36,021 nt of DNA from Flavobacteriaceae bacterium UBA2765 (GCA_002352665.1 DEIV01000080.1:1-36021); one strand, 5' to 3'. Numbered from the stretch's first letter, positions 15,840 through 24,669 are shown. Made by a program: numbers and translations. Notes: generated by a model from the sequence alone, not told the origin.

Positions 15840-17255
15840 TTATTGGTTTACCGGAGTTGATGTAAACAAATCTGGTATTGGACTTGGTATGTTACTATTC
15901 CCGTTAATCTCATCTTGAGGGTACAACAAGCGTTGTGGGTTTACCGTTGTAGTACTATTATTTAAAGGAAATGGTACTATAACATCGCTATCAGAAGCTT
16001 TCAATCTTCTCACATCATTGAAAGGCATAAAAGTACTAAAACCTGTTACATAACGTTCTTCAATAATCTCCCTTAAAACAGCTCTTTCAACGGCAATACC
16101 ATCGGTATTTTCCATACCTCCGTTTTCAAAATCAGCTAGTACATATGCTTCATACTTATACGTATCTGTAGCATTTATAATGTTAAACGCATTACCCGAA
16201 TTTAAGTGAGCTCTGAGTTCATTTAATTTATCAATAGCACCTTGGGTATCATTTGTTCTTAACAAACATTCTGCCCAAATGAGTAGATTCTCCTCAAAAC
16301 TTACCAATTTCATTGGCATTGCTGCATCATCAATACCATCAGTTTGCTCACCATCACCATCTATATATGTATATTGTCTGCGTGCAGTTTCATCGGTTTT
16401 GGCATTATTTCTACCATTTGTATTGGCAGGATCTATTAATTCTCTATAAAAAGCACCTTCTCCTGTCATATCACCGGCACGGCTACTATTTACAAAGTTG
16501 AACAAAATATTACTATTTCCATCAACTTCACCAATTGGATTATAACTCATTGTACCAGAAGCACTATTAATACCGTCAACTACATATGTTAAAGCTTGTG
16601 CATATTGTTTCGTTTGTACATAGTAACGTGCTTTTAACGTATTTGCTGCAGCCCTCCAATTGATTTTATTCCCGTTAAAATAATTATCTTCACTTCCTAC
16701 AGCCGTTGTAGAATTATCTATGGAAGTTATAGCCTGGTCTAATAAGGTCTGTAAACTAGCATACACATCTGCTTGAGCGTCAAATGTTGGATCTGGAGAA
16801 TCTAGCCCCGCACCATCCGGCACGGCTGTAGAATAAGGTACATCGCCAAATAAAGAAGCTGCGGTTCCAACAGCTAAAGCTTCATTGACATCAATAATTG
16901 CCAAAAGCATATCTAAGTTAGGAGAAATTCTTCTTATTTCTTTATTTTGGACTAATATACCATTATAAATATGTCCCCAAGTACCATTAGTATCACCAGG
17001 AGTATAGTCATAATTATATATGGTTTGCTGTACTAAATTCAAACCAATTAAACCACCGGTATAATACATTGAAACTCGAGAAAGATGTCCTTGTTGCACT
17101 TGAGCATTGGCCAATAAGGTTCCTCTTAATAGTAAATCTCCTGAAGGTACTTCTGTCAATTGATTCGGATTATCATTTACATCTATATAATCATCGCAAG
17201 CTGTAGCGGAGAATAGAAAAACAAATGATAACAAAATTTTATATACTGTCTTCAT
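15840..17255 (-). CDS. SusD/RagB-like nutrient-binding outer-membrane lipoprotein
   Basis: A 471-residue lipoprotein with the leader MKTVYKILLSFVFLFSATAC; Cys20 is the lipid anchor and the following DD fits the Bacteroidota surface-export signal. The sequence DDYIDVNDNPNQLTEVPSG is typical of the SusD-like family related to PF12771. The helical repeat (TPR-like) character continues through LAIIDVNEALAVGTAASLFGD and LKARYYVQTKQYAQAL. The C-terminal part has ENLLIWAECLLRTND and a conserved end, FNDVRRLKASDSD...NPQRLLYPQDE. SusD proteins cap their SusC barrel and bind the ligand at the surface. It starts 11 bp after susC, so the two form a unit. The neighbours carry peptidase-like enzymes rather than glycosidases, so the ligand may be a peptide (inference). 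Confidence 0.92.
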   Translation of the reverse strand: MKTVYKILLSFVFLFSATACDDYIDVNDNPNQLTEVPSGDLLLRGTLLANAQVQQGHLSRVSMYYTGGLIGLNLVQQTIYNYDYTPGDTNGTWGHIYNGILVQNKEIRRISPNLDMLLAIIDVNEALAVGTAASLFGDVPYSTAVPDGAGLDSPDPTFDAQADVYASLQTLLDQAITSIDNSTTAVGSEDNYFNGNKINWRAAANTLKARYYVQTKQYAQALTYVVDGINSASGTMSYNPIGEVDGNSNILFNFVNSSRAGDMTGEGAFYRELIDPANTNGRNNAKTDETARRQYTYIDGDGEQTDGIDDAAMPMKLVSFEENLLIWAECLLRTNDTQGAIDKLNELRAHLNSGNAFNIINATDTYKYEAYVLADFENGGMENTDGIAVERAVLREIIEERYVTGFSTFMPFNDVRRLKASDSDVIVPFPLNNSTTTVNPQRLLYPQDEINGNSNIPSPIPDLFTSTPVNQ

Positions 17256-17266
17256 AATTTCTTTTT

Positions 17267-20200
17267 TTAATAGTTAAACTTAATTCCAAACGCATAAGTT
17301 CTAGCACCTGGATTTGAGAAATAATCTAATCCCTTACCTCTCCCTACACCAAATTGATTAATATCAGGATCAATACCCACAACATCTGTCCAAATTACTA
17401 AATTCCTTCCTGATGCAGTAAATTCAATTGACTCAAAACCTGTCGCATTTTTAAACCCTTCAGAGTTTATCTTATATGATAATGATAATTCTCTAAAACG
17501 TGTCCAACTGGCATCTTCCACTGCAAACTCATTAAGTTTACCATCACCAAAACCATATAGAGTCCTATAATAATTTTCGTCTAATAAGACATTTCCATCA
17601 CCAAAATTTCCTACATTACCTCTAACGGAAGTACCAGCAGAAATTATATCTCCATCATGATTTACCAAGTCTTCAGTTAAGGTTATGGTATTTCCTACAT
17701 CTGCATGTGTGCCGAAATACGAAGTAATAAAACGGGTTCTTTGTGCCATATCATTACCTTGACTTGTATCAAATAATGCGGATAGACTTATGTTTTTATA
17801 AGATAAATCGAATTGTAAACCACCTCTCCAATCTGGGTTTGGATCACCCACTATAAGATCTCCTCTTGTATCAACTTGAGGGAAACCATTAGCATCTAAA
17901 ATCATATTACCACTATCATCACGCAAGGCACCTTGTGTCATTAAAATTCCCAAAGGTTCCCCTTCCTTAGCAACCGAAATTATGGAACTGCCTGATGTGA
18001 AGTTAATTACACCACCACCTTCAAGTTTTGTAACCTCATTTTTATTAGTACTAAAGTTCGCACTAATAGAAGCGTTCCAATCTTCATTTTTAAGAAAATT
18101 ATATTTTAGTTCAACTTCAAAACCTTTATTTTCAATAGTAGCTCCATTACCATAGATCTCATCAAAACCTAGTGATGGAGGTATAGCAATGGTCAATAAT
18201 ACATCTTCAGTCTTATTGGTATAATAAGTAGTAGATAATGACACCCTGTTATTAAAGAATCGTAAATCTAGCCCTATCTCATATTCTGTTTTAATCTCAG
18301 GTCTTAAGTTGGCATTACCTAAAGCTTCATTAAATTGAAACCCACCACCAAAATCTTCCAGTGCAATACCGTCAGAAAAGGTTGAAAAAGAGCCTACTTC
18401 AAAAACTGTTTGCTCTCTATGTGCTATAGGTACATTTGCCACTTGACCATAAGCCAAGCGTAATTTACCAAAGGACAATTCACCAGAATTTTCAAAAGCA
18501 TTACTAAATGTCCACCCAAATTCTGCACTTGGATAAAAGAAACCATTATTATCTTTAGGTAATGATGAATGTTTCTCAAAAGCACCACCCACAGTTAAAA
18601 TAAATTGATCAGCATAATCAAAATTTGCAGTACCATAAAAGCGAATATTTCTTCTTAAAGTTCTTGTTGTTTCTGATGATATATTCTCTTTTGGTGCAAT
18701 TTCTGCCGGATCTAAAGGGCTTCTAAAATTCGCTATAAAGTTATCGGCAGTGGTATAATTGCGTTTACGTCTTCTATCATTTAAACCAAAGCCTAATACT
18801 ACATTGGTATTTAATTTTTCCGTCAATTCATATTGAAAGTTCGTTAATAAGTCGCCATTAAATTCTTGGTTATTGATGGTTTCATCATCTATCAACCCAA
18901 ATCTTCTAGCCGAACCTGCTGTATACCAAGGGAAAAAATAAACCCTGGAATCTGCATAAAAATCAACACCACCTCTAAGGATAGTAGTGATATGATCATT
19001 CCATTTATAATTTAATTCCCCTGTACCAATCAATCTGTTTACATTAGCAGAGCTTTCCTGCTCGTTGATCGTCCACAATGGGTTATTATAAATGGCATTA
19101 TCACTATTCCCTAAATACCTCCTATAAGAACGGTGACGAAAGGGGGTAACGGCACCAGAACTACTATGGTAATTACCCTTATAATCAGTAATATCAAAAT
19201 CCGGGGCTGTTCTTAATAATCCTAAGTATAATCCTGCAGTATTTGAACCTTGTTGGGTTCTATTAGAACCAGTATGGATATAATTTCCTTTTATATTAGC
19301 CGTTAGCTTGTTAGTCAAATTTTGACTAACATTCACCGTAAAGTTGGTTTTTTTGTAAAAACTACTTTTAACTATCCCTTCTTGACTTACATGACCGCCA
19401 CTTAAAAAGAAAGTACCTTTTTCATTACCACTACTTATAGTAAAACGATTATCATAAGTTACTCCATTTTGAAATACTTTGTCAAAATTATCTTCAGTAA
19501 AAACATTTGTAGAATTTTTTCCACCACTATTAATAGGATAAATAACATTATCAGTTACTAAAGATTCAAAAAATTGTCCAGACGTATCAACATCATCAGC
19601 CCCTCCAGATCTATCTGAAATTCTGTCACCCCAAGAAAAAGCAGAGGTAGGACTATAACTACCGTTGGTACCTTGTCCAAAAGTTTTTTGTAGCGGATGC
19701 TTATAAGCTATTTCGTCAATAGAAATCCCCGAAGAGAAAGTTGCCCTAAATTTACCCACTTTACCTTTTTTAGTGGTAATTACTATTACCCCATTCAAGG
19801 CTCTAGAACCGTATAAGGCTCCTGCAGAGGCTCCTTTAAAAACCTGAAAAGATTCAATATCGTCCGGATTTAAATCATTTAAACGTGATTGTTGTGAAAC
19901 CCCAGCAGAAGGATCACTATCACCAGAACCGGAAATATTATCATTATTTAAGGGAATACCATCAACCACAATCAAGGGCTGACTAGATCCTCCTAAAGAA
20001 CTAGTCCCTCTAATTTGGATATTTGAACCAGCACCAGGATCACCAGAAGTTGCATTGATACTTACACCTGCAGCCTTACCTGCAATACCGTCAATAATTT
20101 TATTCTCAACTGGTTGCACTAATTTATCAGCTTCAATTTTAGAATATGTAGAAGCAATTTTGTCTCGTTTTTCTACAAAACCAAGAGCTGTAACAACAAC

Positions 20201-20506
20201 CTCATCTAATGCCTCGGCATCCTCCTCTAAAATTAAGCTAATTGTAGATTGATCAGCAACCTGTACTTCTTTTGAAGTATAACCTAAAAAGCTAAATACC
20301 AAAGTAGCTTCATCATTGGGAACATCAATAGAATAGTTTCCATCAAAATCAGTTGTAGTACCTGTACTTGTACCTTTAATAACAATACTCGCCGCAGGCA
20401 GAGGCCCTGAAATATCGCTAATCGTACCCGTTATGGTACGCTGTGCATAAATAATACTACTCGTAAGCAGCATAATCAACACTAATAAAATTAATTTACG
20501 AATCAT
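17267..20506 (-). CDS. SusC/RagA-family TonB-linked outer-membrane transporter
   Basis: A 1079-residue outer-membrane importer energised by TonB. It has a signal peptide (1-21), a carboxypeptidase-regulatory-like domain (about 23-97: ITGTISDISGPLPAASIVIK and the DFDGNYSIDV pattern), and a TonB-box-like segment EALDEVVVTALGF (98-110). The plug (about 115-245) has the SusC signatures IQIRGTSSL (163-171), PLIVVDGIPL (177-186) and GALYGSRALNGVIVITTKKG near its end. The C-terminal 800 residues form the barrel, closing with YAFGIKFNY. Length is typical of the family. It is followed by its SusD partner and preceded, 104 bp upstream, by an M14 carboxypeptidase gene on the same strand. The ligand is not known. 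Confidence 0.95.
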   Translation of the reverse strand: MIRKLILLVLIMLLTSSIIYAQRTITGTISDISGPLPAASIVIKGTSTGTTTDFDGNYSIDVPNDEATLVFSFLGYTSKEVQVADQSTISLILEEDAEALDEVVVTALGFVEKRDKIASTYSKIEADKLVQPVENKIIDGIAGKAAGVSINATSGDPGAGSNIQIRGTSSLGGSSQPLIVVDGIPLNNDNISGSGDSDPSAGVSQQSRLNDLNPDDIESFQVFKGASAGALYGSRALNGVIVITTKKGKVGKFRATFSSGISIDEIAYKHPLQKTFGQGTNGSYSPTSAFSWGDRISDRSGGADDVDTSGQFFESLVTDNVIYPINSGGKNSTNVFTEDNFDKVFQNGVTYDNRFTISSGNEKGTFFLSGGHVSQEGIVKSSFYKKTNFTVNVSQNLTNKLTANIKGNYIHTGSNRTQQGSNTAGLYLGLLRTAPDFDITDYKGNYHSSSGAVTPFRHRSYRRYLGNSDNAIYNNPLWTINEQESSANVNRLIGTGELNYKWNDHITTILRGGVDFYADSRVYFFPWYTAGSARRFGLIDDETINNQEFNGDLLTNFQYELTEKLNTNVVLGFGLNDRRRKRNYTTADNFIANFRSPLDPAEIAPKENISSETTRTLRRNIRFYGTANFDYADQFILTVGGAFEKHSSLPKDNNGFFYPSAEFGWTFSNAFENSGELSFGKLRLAYGQVANVPIAHREQTVFEVGSFSTFSDGIALEDFGGGFQFNEALGNANLRPEIKTEYEIGLDLRFFNNRVSLSTTYYTNKTEDVLLTIAIPPSLGFDEIYGNGATIENKGFEVELKYNFLKNEDWNASISANFSTNKNEVTKLEGGGVINFTSGSSIISVAKEGEPLGILMTQGALRDDSGNMILDANGFPQVDTRGDLIVGDPNPDWRGGLQFDLSYKNISLSALFDTSQGNDMAQRTRFITSYFGTHADVGNTITLTEDLVNHDGDIISAGTSVRGNVGNFGDGNVLLDENYYRTLYGFGDGKLNEFAVEDASWTRFRELSLSYKINSEGFKNATGFESIEFTASGRNLVIWTDVVGIDPDINQFGVGRGKGLDYFSNPGARTYAFGIKFNY

Positions 20507-20610
20507 GTTTAATCAAGTTTAGTTAATATTCAATTGTCTTAAAAAGTTGAAGCATAAATTTTACAAATAATTGTGAATTTATGTCAATAGTTTTATTTTG
20601 ATTATTAGTA

Positions 20611-21843
20611 CTATTCGTTATTTAGTTCTAATAATTGTTGCATCATTTGTATGGCAGATATTTCACCAATAAGTGCTATTCTTTCTTTGGGTGTTTTATC
20701 CCCAATTTCATAAGTAATGCCTACTGCTTTATGGCCATTTAAAAACCAACCCTTTGATGTAGGTTTATTACTATTACTGGAGGCTTCATTTACTTTATAA
20801 TCTGGTATATGTTCTTCTAATGCCATAAACCAATTTTCAATAAACATTGGTATAGCTGTCTGTTCTCGATCTGTGTTGGTATAAAAAACGTCATACCATG
20901 TAGAATGAAAATCTATGCCTAAAACCAATTTAGTCTTGTTCTCCTTTATAGTAGTATTGATATACCTAACTACTTGTCTAATTTCAGGTTGATTGTACTT
21001 ACTCCAATCTCTATTAAGATCTACACCGCCGGCATTATGCCTCCAATGGCCTAAGTCTACGCCATCAGGATTCATAATCGGAAAAGCTAAGATATGATAT
21101 TTATTTAAAAATTGTTCAGCAAGCTCATTATTTAGAATAGTTCTTAAAAAACTTTGAAACGCAAAATAACCTGTTACTTCAGGAGGGTGTTGACGTGTTA
21201 ACAATATAATAACATCTTTATCTTTAGTATCCTCCTTATAAATATCTAACACCGGTATATTTCTTCCTAAAGTTGTTTCTCCTACACTGCGAATATTAAC
21301 ATAATCGTATTTTCCATTTACAAGGTCGGTATACCAATTCATTACATCTGAAGACGAATTAATTTCTTGAGCAGCAACCGTAATTGGACTTTTATTCAGT
21401 TTTAATTTAATAGTCACGATACTATCATGTTTAAATATTTGTGTAGAATCAATGATACTCCATTCATCATTAATTTTTAATTTGGGAATATATCTATGTT
21501 TATATCTTTTAGGATATTGAAATTTAAAATAAAAACTCTTTGAAGTACTTGACCAGGTCTTAAAAGCGTAATAGGGGCTATTATTAATTGGAATATTTTC
21601 AGGATGAATAATAACCAATACTGTACTATCGTTTTCTTGTTTAAACCCGTTTAATCTGGCTCCGTCAAATTCATTACTAGCATAAATGCCTACTTCAGGT
21701 AATGAATAGGTTTGTTTAACTTGATGGGCAATGGGTTTAGTGGTTGTGTCAACAGGCTCAGAAAAATGTACTTTTTTAACACTGCTACAACTGGTAATTA
21801 TTACAACAATAGCAATATACTTAATAATAGTATTTGTAATCAT
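20611..21843 (-). CDS. M14-family zinc carboxypeptidase, lipoprotein, cytosolic-carboxypeptidase-like architecture
   Basis: A 410-residue protein starting at the ATG complementary to 21841-21843; an in-frame TTG at 21867 is rejected because the signal begins here. The leader MITNTIIKYIAIVVIITSC ends in a lipobox (Cys19). A beta domain (about 55-160) contains ENIPINNSPYYAFKTWS, reminiscent of the N-domain of the CCP/AGBL branch. The catalytic domain shows zinc ligands H219 and E222 in RQHPPEVTG, the substrate-binding NRDW (277-280), the third ligand H313 in DFHSTW, and the general base E379 in TYEIGD. All key residues are present. It probably trims C-terminal residues from peptides in the periplasm or at the surface. 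The CCP branch includes deglutamylases, but specificity here is inference. Confidence 0.88.
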   Translation of the reverse strand: MITNTIIKYIAIVVIITSCSSVKKVHFSEPVDTTTKPIAHQVKQTYSLPEVGIYASNEFDGARLNGFKQENDSTVLVIIHPENIPINNSPYYAFKTWSSTSKSFYFKFQYPKRYKHRYIPKLKINDEWSIIDSTQIFKHDSIVTIKLKLNKSPITVAAQEINSSSDVMNWYTDLVNGKYDYVNIRSVGETTLGRNIPVLDIYKEDTKDKDVIILLTRQHPPEVTGYFAFQSFLRTILNNELAEQFLNKYHILAFPIMNPDGVDLGHWRHNAGGVDLNRDWSKYNQPEIRQVVRYINTTIKENKTKLVLGIDFHSTWYDVFYTNTDREQTAIPMFIENWFMALEEHIPDYKVNEASSNSNKPTSKGWFLNGHKAVGITYEIGDKTPKERIALIGEISAIQMMQQLLELNNE

Positions 21844-22036
21844 TTTATCAGGATGGTTAAATAACAACTAAAAGTACAATAAATTATCAAACTAACTTAA
21901 TTTAACTTAAATTTTTACATATTTAAGTCATGGTTTTACAACAACATTACTCACCGATATTCATATAATTTTTATGGATATGACCAATGCGACTATTATT
22001 AGTTTAAAAATATGAATAGAAAACTAAAATATTTTT

Positions 22037-22044
22037 TACTTTTG
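22037..22044 (+). promoter_or_regulatory. Candidate -7 promoter box for tRNA-Leu/prs
   Basis: TACTTTTG matches TAnnTTTG exactly and is followed by CAATCTC, a context I associate with flavobacterial tRNA promoters. It lies about 50 bases before the tRNA. No convincing TTG is seen at the -33 position. Confidence 0.5.
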
Positions 22045-22095
22045 CAATCTCTTAAACTCGCATTACATAGCTCTAATGCATAATGCGAGTTAATT

Positions 22096-22177
22096 GCCTT
22101 GGTGGCGGAATTGGTAGACGCGCTGGATTCAAAATCCAGTTCTTTCGAGAGTGTGGGTTCGATTCCCACCCAAGGTA
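22096..22177 (+). tRNA. tRNA-Leu (anticodon CAA)
   Basis: An 82-base class II tRNA. The acceptor strands GCCTTGG and CCAAGGT pair with a terminal G-U, and the discriminator is A. The anticodon arm is CTGGA-TTCAAAA-TCCAG, giving anticodon CAA, which reads UUG. A long variable region (TTCTTTCGAGAGT) and the T arm GTGGG-TTCGATT-CCCAC follow. The 3' CCA is not encoded. The prs start codon lies 23 bases downstream, so the tRNA may be processed from a joint transcript. Confidence 0.96.
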
Positions 22178-22200
22178 CAAACACAACACAACCAACTACC

Positions 22201-23142
22201 ATGAAACAAAAGGTGCCTAAACCTAAAATTTTTGCCTGCTCACAATCATTGGAATTAGCCGAAAATATTGCAAAATCCTATGGATGTGAACTCGGTAAAT
22301 CAAAAAAAAATATTTTTAGCGATGGTGAATTTCAAGTTGCTTTTGAAGAATCTATAAGAGGTAGAAGAATTTTTATTATAGGTTCTACGTTTCCTCCATC
22401 TGATAATTTAATGGAGATGCTATTAATGATAGATGCTGCTAAACGTGCTTCTGCAAGACATATAACGGCCGTAATGCCTTATTTTGGATGGGCAAGACAA
22501 GATAGAAAAGATAAACCAAGGGTACCCATTGCCGCAAAAATGGTAGCTAATTTATTACAAGCTGCCGGTGCTACAAGAATTATTACAATGGACTTACATG
22601 CTGATCAAATACAAGGATTTTTTGAAAAACCTGTAGATCACCTTTACGCTTCTACTATATTTTTACCGGCAATTAAAAGTTTAAATTTGTCAGATATTAC
22701 TGTTGCTTCCCCAGACATGGGTGGTTCTAAAAGAGCTTATGCTTATTCTAAATTTCTTGAAAGCGAAGTAGTAGTGTGTTATAAACAACGATTAAAAGCG
22801 AATGTGATTTCGCATATGGAATTGATCGGTAACGTAGAAGGTAGAAATGTAATTTTAGTTGATGACATGATTGATACAGCAGGTACCCTAACCAAAGCAG
22901 CAGATTTAATGATGGAAAAAGGAGCCAAGAGTGTACGTGCCATTTGTACACATCCTGTCCTTTCTGGCGAGGCTTACAAACGCATTGAAAAGTCAAAATT
23001 AGAAGAGCTTATTATATCAGATACTATTCCTTTGAAAAAAGAAATTTCTAAAATAAAAGTAGTATCTTGCGCCCCTTTATTTGCAGATATAATGCATAAA
23101 GTGCAAGGAAATGAATCTATTAGTGGACAATTTTTAATGTAA
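22201..23142 (+). CDS. prs: Ribose-phosphate pyrophosphokinase (PRPP synthetase)
   Basis: A 313-residue cytoplasmic enzyme making PRPP from ribose-5-phosphate and ATP for purine, pyrimidine, NAD, His and Trp synthesis. Motifs include FSDGEFQVAFEESIRG, the flexible loop MPYFGWARQDRKDKPR, the metal/ATP-site TMDLHADQIQGFF and the PRPP-binding loop VDDMIDTAGTLTKAA. The open frame extends upstream to 22099, but those codons lie inside tRNA-Leu, so the ATG at 22201 is the true start; it gives the normal family length. The loop reads PRVPIAAKM where most bacterial enzymes have PREPITAKL, a modest variation. It is followed by rplY after about 100 bases. Confidence 0.96.
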   Translation: MKQKVPKPKIFACSQSLELAENIAKSYGCELGKSKKNIFSDGEFQVAFEESIRGRRIFIIGSTFPPSDNLMEMLLMIDAAKRASARHITAVMPYFGWARQDRKDKPRVPIAAKMVANLLQAAGATRIITMDLHADQIQGFFEKPVDHLYASTIFLPAIKSLNLSDITVASPDMGGSKRAYAYSKFLESEVVVCYKQRLKANVISHMELIGNVEGRNVILVDDMIDTAGTLTKAADLMMEKGAKSVRAICTHPVLSGEAYKRIEKSKLEELIISDTIPLKKEISKIKVVSCAPLFADIMHKVQGNESISGQFLM

Positions 23143-23158
23143 ATAATAATCTAAAACA

Positions 23159-23222
23159 ATGAGGTTAGCTTTAGACATTTCTAATTCAAACGGAGATGTT
23201 AAAAACAAATTTCATTAACCTT
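23159..23222 (+). promoter_or_regulatory. Possible structured leader (or 19-codon ORF) ahead of rplY
   Basis: Two nested helices can form: GAGGTTAG (23161-23168) with TTAACCTT (23215-23222), and inside it GACATTTC (23174-23181) with GAGATGTT (23193-23200); each has G-U pairs. The same stretch also reads as a 19-residue ORF from the ATG at 23159 to a stop at 23216-23218. Either could be a control element for L25 synthesis; chance is not excluded. Confidence 0.35.
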
Positions 23223-23246
23223 TAAAAAACAATTAAATATAAATAA

Positions 23247-23912
23247 ATGAAATCTATTACAATCAAAGGATCCAAAAGAGAAAGCGTAGGCAAGGTAGCT
23301 ACCAAAGCCTTACGTAATGCTGGAAAGGTGCCTTGCGTATTATACGGAGGAGAAAACCCTATTCACTTTTCAGCTGATGAGTTATCGTTCAGAAATTTAG
23401 TGTACACTCCTAATGTTTATACGGCAACGATTGAACTGGAAAGTGGTGAAAAATTAAATGCCATTTTACAAGATATTCAGTTTCATCCGGTAAGTGACAA
23501 AATATTACATATTGACTTTTATCAATTATTTGATGACAAACTAGTTACTATGAATATACCAATTGTACTAGAAGGTAGTGCCCCTGGTATTATGAATGGT
23601 GGAACCTTACGTTTTCCTAATCGTAGTTTAAGAGTGAGAGCAATTCCTGCAAACTTACCAGATTTTATCAAAGTAGATATTTCTGAACTTACTATTGGAG
23701 ATAAAGTATTTACCGAAGAATTAAAAAGTGATGTATTTGATATTTTACACCCAGATGATATGGTTGTAGTTCAAGTAAGAATGGCACGTGCAGCTATAGT
23801 TGATGAAGTTGAAGAAGAAGAAGGTGAAGAAGGTGAAGAAGGAGAAGCAACTGCTGAAGGAGCTCCAAGCGAAGGCGGAGGAGCAGCCCCAGCCGCTGAA
23901 ACTACGGAATAA
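23247..23912 (+). CDS. rplY: 50S ribosomal protein L25 (long, CTC type)
   Basis: A 221-residue ribosomal protein that binds 5S rRNA. The N-terminal L25 domain (about 1-92) shows ITIKGSKRESVGKVATKALR, VPCVLYGGENPIHF and the 5S-contacting HPVSDKILHIDFYQL. The second, TL5/CTC-type beta domain (about 93-180) includes NIPIVLEGSAPGIMNGG and IGDKVFTEEL. The end (about 190-221) is a low-complexity acidic tail rich in Glu, Gly and Ala, common in Bacteroidota L25. It lies between prs and pth, the usual flavobacterial order, and ends in a strong terminator. A possible structured leader precedes it. Confidence 0.95.
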   Translation: MKSITIKGSKRESVGKVATKALRNAGKVPCVLYGGENPIHFSADELSFRNLVYTPNVYTATIELESGEKLNAILQDIQFHPVSDKILHIDFYQLFDDKLVTMNIPIVLEGSAPGIMNGGTLRFPNRSLRVRAIPANLPDFIKVDISELTIGDKVFTEELKSDVFDILHPDDMVVVQVRMARAAIVDEVEEEEGEEGEEGEATAEGAPSEGGGAAPAAETTE

Positions 23913-23943
23913 ATAATATTTATTTTAGAATTTATTAAAAAGG

Positions 23944-23968
23944 GCTTCGCTTTCGCGAAGCTTTTTTT
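23944..23968 (+). terminator. Rho-independent terminator after rplY
   Basis: The stem GCTTCGC (23944-23950) pairs with GCGAAGC (23955-23961) around a TTTC loop and is followed by seven T residues. It separates rplY from pth, which starts about 30 bases later. Confidence 0.85.
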
Positions 23969-23999
23969 ATTTTTACCCTTAATCAATCATTAAAATTTA

Positions 24000-24629
24000 A
24001 TGATGCACATACTCAAACTACTAAAATCTTTATTTAGTGCTGAAAAAAATGCCAGGCCAACTATGAAAAAATATTTAATTGTCGGATTAGGAAACATTGG
24101 TGTTGATTATGAAAACACGAGACATAATATAGGTTTTAAAATTTTAGACAAACTGGCTGCTAAAGAAAAGGTGTCATTTGAAAATAAAAAATTAGGTGCT
24201 ATTTGTCAATTTAGGTTTAAAGGCAGGACATTTATCTTATTAAAGCCCTCAACCTTTATGAACCTTAGCGGTAAGGCAGTAAAATATTGGATGACTAAGG
24301 AGAAAATTAGTTTAGAAAATACTCTTATTATATGTGATGATTTAAATATTTCCTTTGGCACCATTCGTTTAAAAGCTAAAGGAAGTGCTGGAGGACACAA
24401 TGGCTTAAAAGACATCAATGAAACTTTACTAACACAAAATTATCCTCGTTTTAGATTTGGTGTAGGCGATGAATTTAAGAATGGAAGTCAAATTGATTAT
24501 GTACTTGGCAAATGGAATGCTGAAGAAAATACAAAACTTCAAGAAAGATTAGAAAAATCGTGCGAACTTGTTAAATCTTTTGGTATGGCAGGTATAGCCA
24601 ATACCATGAGTGCATTTAATGGGAAATAG
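24000..24629 (+). CDS. pth: Peptidyl-tRNA hydrolase
   Basis: A cytoplasmic enzyme that recycles peptidyl-tRNAs released during translation. Catalytic and binding motifs are intact: YLIVGLGNIG, the catalytic His in ENTRHNIGF, PSTFMNLSG, DDLNISFGTIRLKAKGS and GGHNGLKDI. Two starts are possible: the ATG at 24000 (209 residues) or the one at 24063 (188 residues, the usual family length, beginning MKKYLIVGLGN). The extra 21 residues contain LKLLKSLFS, a basic amphipathic segment; I recall similar extensions in other Flavobacteriaceae, so I keep the longer form with moderate certainty. The rplY terminator lies just upstream. Confidence 0.93.
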   Translation: MMHILKLLKSLFSAEKNARPTMKKYLIVGLGNIGVDYENTRHNIGFKILDKLAAKEKVSFENKKLGAICQFRFKGRTFILLKPSTFMNLSGKAVKYWMTKEKISLENTLIICDDLNISFGTIRLKAKGSAGGHNGLKDINETLLTQNYPRFRFGVGDEFKNGSQIDYVLGKWNAEENTKLQERLEKSCELVKSFGMAGIANTMSAFNGK

Positions 24630-24669
24630 GTTTTTAAGAAAAGTGATGATAGCGTAAAAAAAAAAAAAA

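Noticed and set aside
20507..20610. Promoter upstream of susC
   Set aside because: The closest match, ATTATTTG on the minus strand, lacks the TA start of the -7 box and has no properly spaced -33 element.
12970..21843. Interpretation as a polysaccharide-utilisation locus
   Set aside because: No glycoside hydrolase, lyase, sulfatase or carbohydrate esterase is present among the neighbours; all accompanying enzymes look peptide- or amide-directed.
22099..22200. Open frame extending the prs gene 34 codons upstream
   Set aside because: Those codons lie within tRNA-Leu(CAA); the ATG at 22201 gives the normal PRPP synthetase start and length.
23816..23880. GAAGAAGGTGAAGAAGG-like tandem repeat
   Set aside because: It simply encodes the Glu/Gly-rich tail of L25 and is common in this family.
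23771..23986. Minus-strand open frame rich in Ser and Ala opposite the rplY tail
   Set aside because: It is the antisense of the low-complexity acidic tail of L25 and runs through the terminator; no independent coding signal.
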